This document shows positions 5,188 through 5,394 of a stretch of DNA of 5,394 nucleotides, piece after piece. The notes below the pieces were generated by a model. It saw only the letters and a list, made by a program, of their open reading frames with translations, searched no databases and had not been told where the DNA came from. Each line of letters opens with the position of its first letter. Within the stretch, counting starts at the first letter, position 1. The position numbers and the translations under genes are program-made. Source of the stretch: Chitinophagaceae bacterium (GTDB taxonomy: Bacteria > Bacteroidota > Bacteroidia > Chitinophagales > Chitinophagaceae); assembly GCA_016786965.1 (NCBI GenBank), contig JAEUVL010000562.1, positions 1-5,394 of the forward strand. Direction: 5' to 3'.

Positions 5188-5361
5188 AGAATTTCTTTTA
5201 CCACCAGGGCATTAAGACAAGAGTAGAAATTGTTTGGTTCCTTAATCTGTTTCGAAGCAATTCCCTACCCCCGTAAAGGCAACCAATCCTTTAACATTTT
5301 CCTCTTCATTGCGGAATAAATTTCCAATAGCTTCGTTATTAGTAAACGCAATCTTGATTCC
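5188..5361. other. Spacer after queE with no clear terminator
   Basis: No gene or strong hairpin is seen. A seven-base complementary pair (AATTTCT 5190-5196, AGAAATT 5225-5231) has a 28-base loop and no T-tract, so it is not a convincing terminator. A C-rich CCCTACCCCC stretch occurs at 5263-5272, and the right end holds a possible promoter listed separately. Confidence 0.6.
5309..5335 (+). promoter_or_regulatory. Possible promoter for the gene starting at 5362
   Basis: TTG (5309-5311) is followed after 16 bases by TAGCTTCG (5328-5335), one mismatch from TAnnTTTG. The predicted start near 5340 would leave a leader of about 22 nt. Spacing is one base short of the usual range, so this is tentative. 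Confidence 0.35.
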
Positions 5362-5394
5362 ATGAAAAAACTGTTGATCTTTCTTTCCCTGGTA
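5362..5394 (+). CDS. Start of a probable exported protein (cut by window edge)
   Basis: Eleven codons are visible, MKKLLIFLSLV: two lysines followed by a hydrophobic run, the form of a Sec signal peptide or lipoprotein signal. It is in the same direction as folD and queE but 174 bases downstream, with a possible own promoter. Nothing more can be said about its function from the visible part. The absence of a Shine-Dalgarno sequence agrees with the other genes here. Confidence 0.55.
   Translation, partial: MKKLLIFLSLV

Noticed and set aside
5190..5231. Complementary AATTTCT/AGAAATT pair as a queE terminator
   Set aside because: The loop is 28 bases, the arms are AT-rich and no T-tract follows.

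Overview
The window looks like a chromosomal segment from a Bacteroidota bacterium, most likely Chitinophagaceae or a close relative. The evidence is a SusC-type N-terminus, PorV/PorQ-like and other outer-membrane barrel proteins, promoter boxes of the TAnnTTTG type, absence of Shine-Dalgarno sequences before the starts, and signal peptides that all end with a predicted Gly|Gln cleavage. I see no IS element, CRISPR array, tRNA or rRNA, and base composition looks even throughout.

Left part (minus strand, transcribed right to left). A two-gene cell-envelope operon starts near 3264. It encodes a 277-residue outer-membrane barrel protein of PorV/PorQ type (3253-2420, TTG start). After an 18-base gap follows a 686-residue protein (2401-341) with a signal peptide, a ComEA-like helix-hairpin-helix segment and a long beta-barrel. 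Beyond a 176-base spacer with its own promoter-like box and two inverted repeats, a SusC/TonB-dependent receptor gene begins (164-1) and runs off the window edge.

Middle (3254-3665). This divergent intergenic region is the most structured non-coding stretch. It holds the minus-strand operon promoter flanked by a perfect 12-bp direct repeat, a terminator-like hairpin with a T-tract on the plus strand, four tandem 11-bp repeats spaced about one helical turn, an inverted repeat, and a perfect TAnnTTTG box ending only four bases before the folD start codon. That spacing implies a leaderless or nearly leaderless folD mRNA.

Right part (plus strand). folD (3666-4541, one-carbon/folate metabolism) and queE (4558-5187, radical SAM step of 7-deazaguanine synthesis) are 16 bases apart and probably co-transcribed. 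A 174-base spacer with a possible promoter follows. It leads to the first 11 codons of another apparently exported protein (5362 onward).

The housekeeping genes are conventional. The parts worth a second look are the folD upstream region, the degenerate helix-hairpin-helix/barrel fusion, and the TTG-started barrel gene. I find no clear evidence of a wholly new system.
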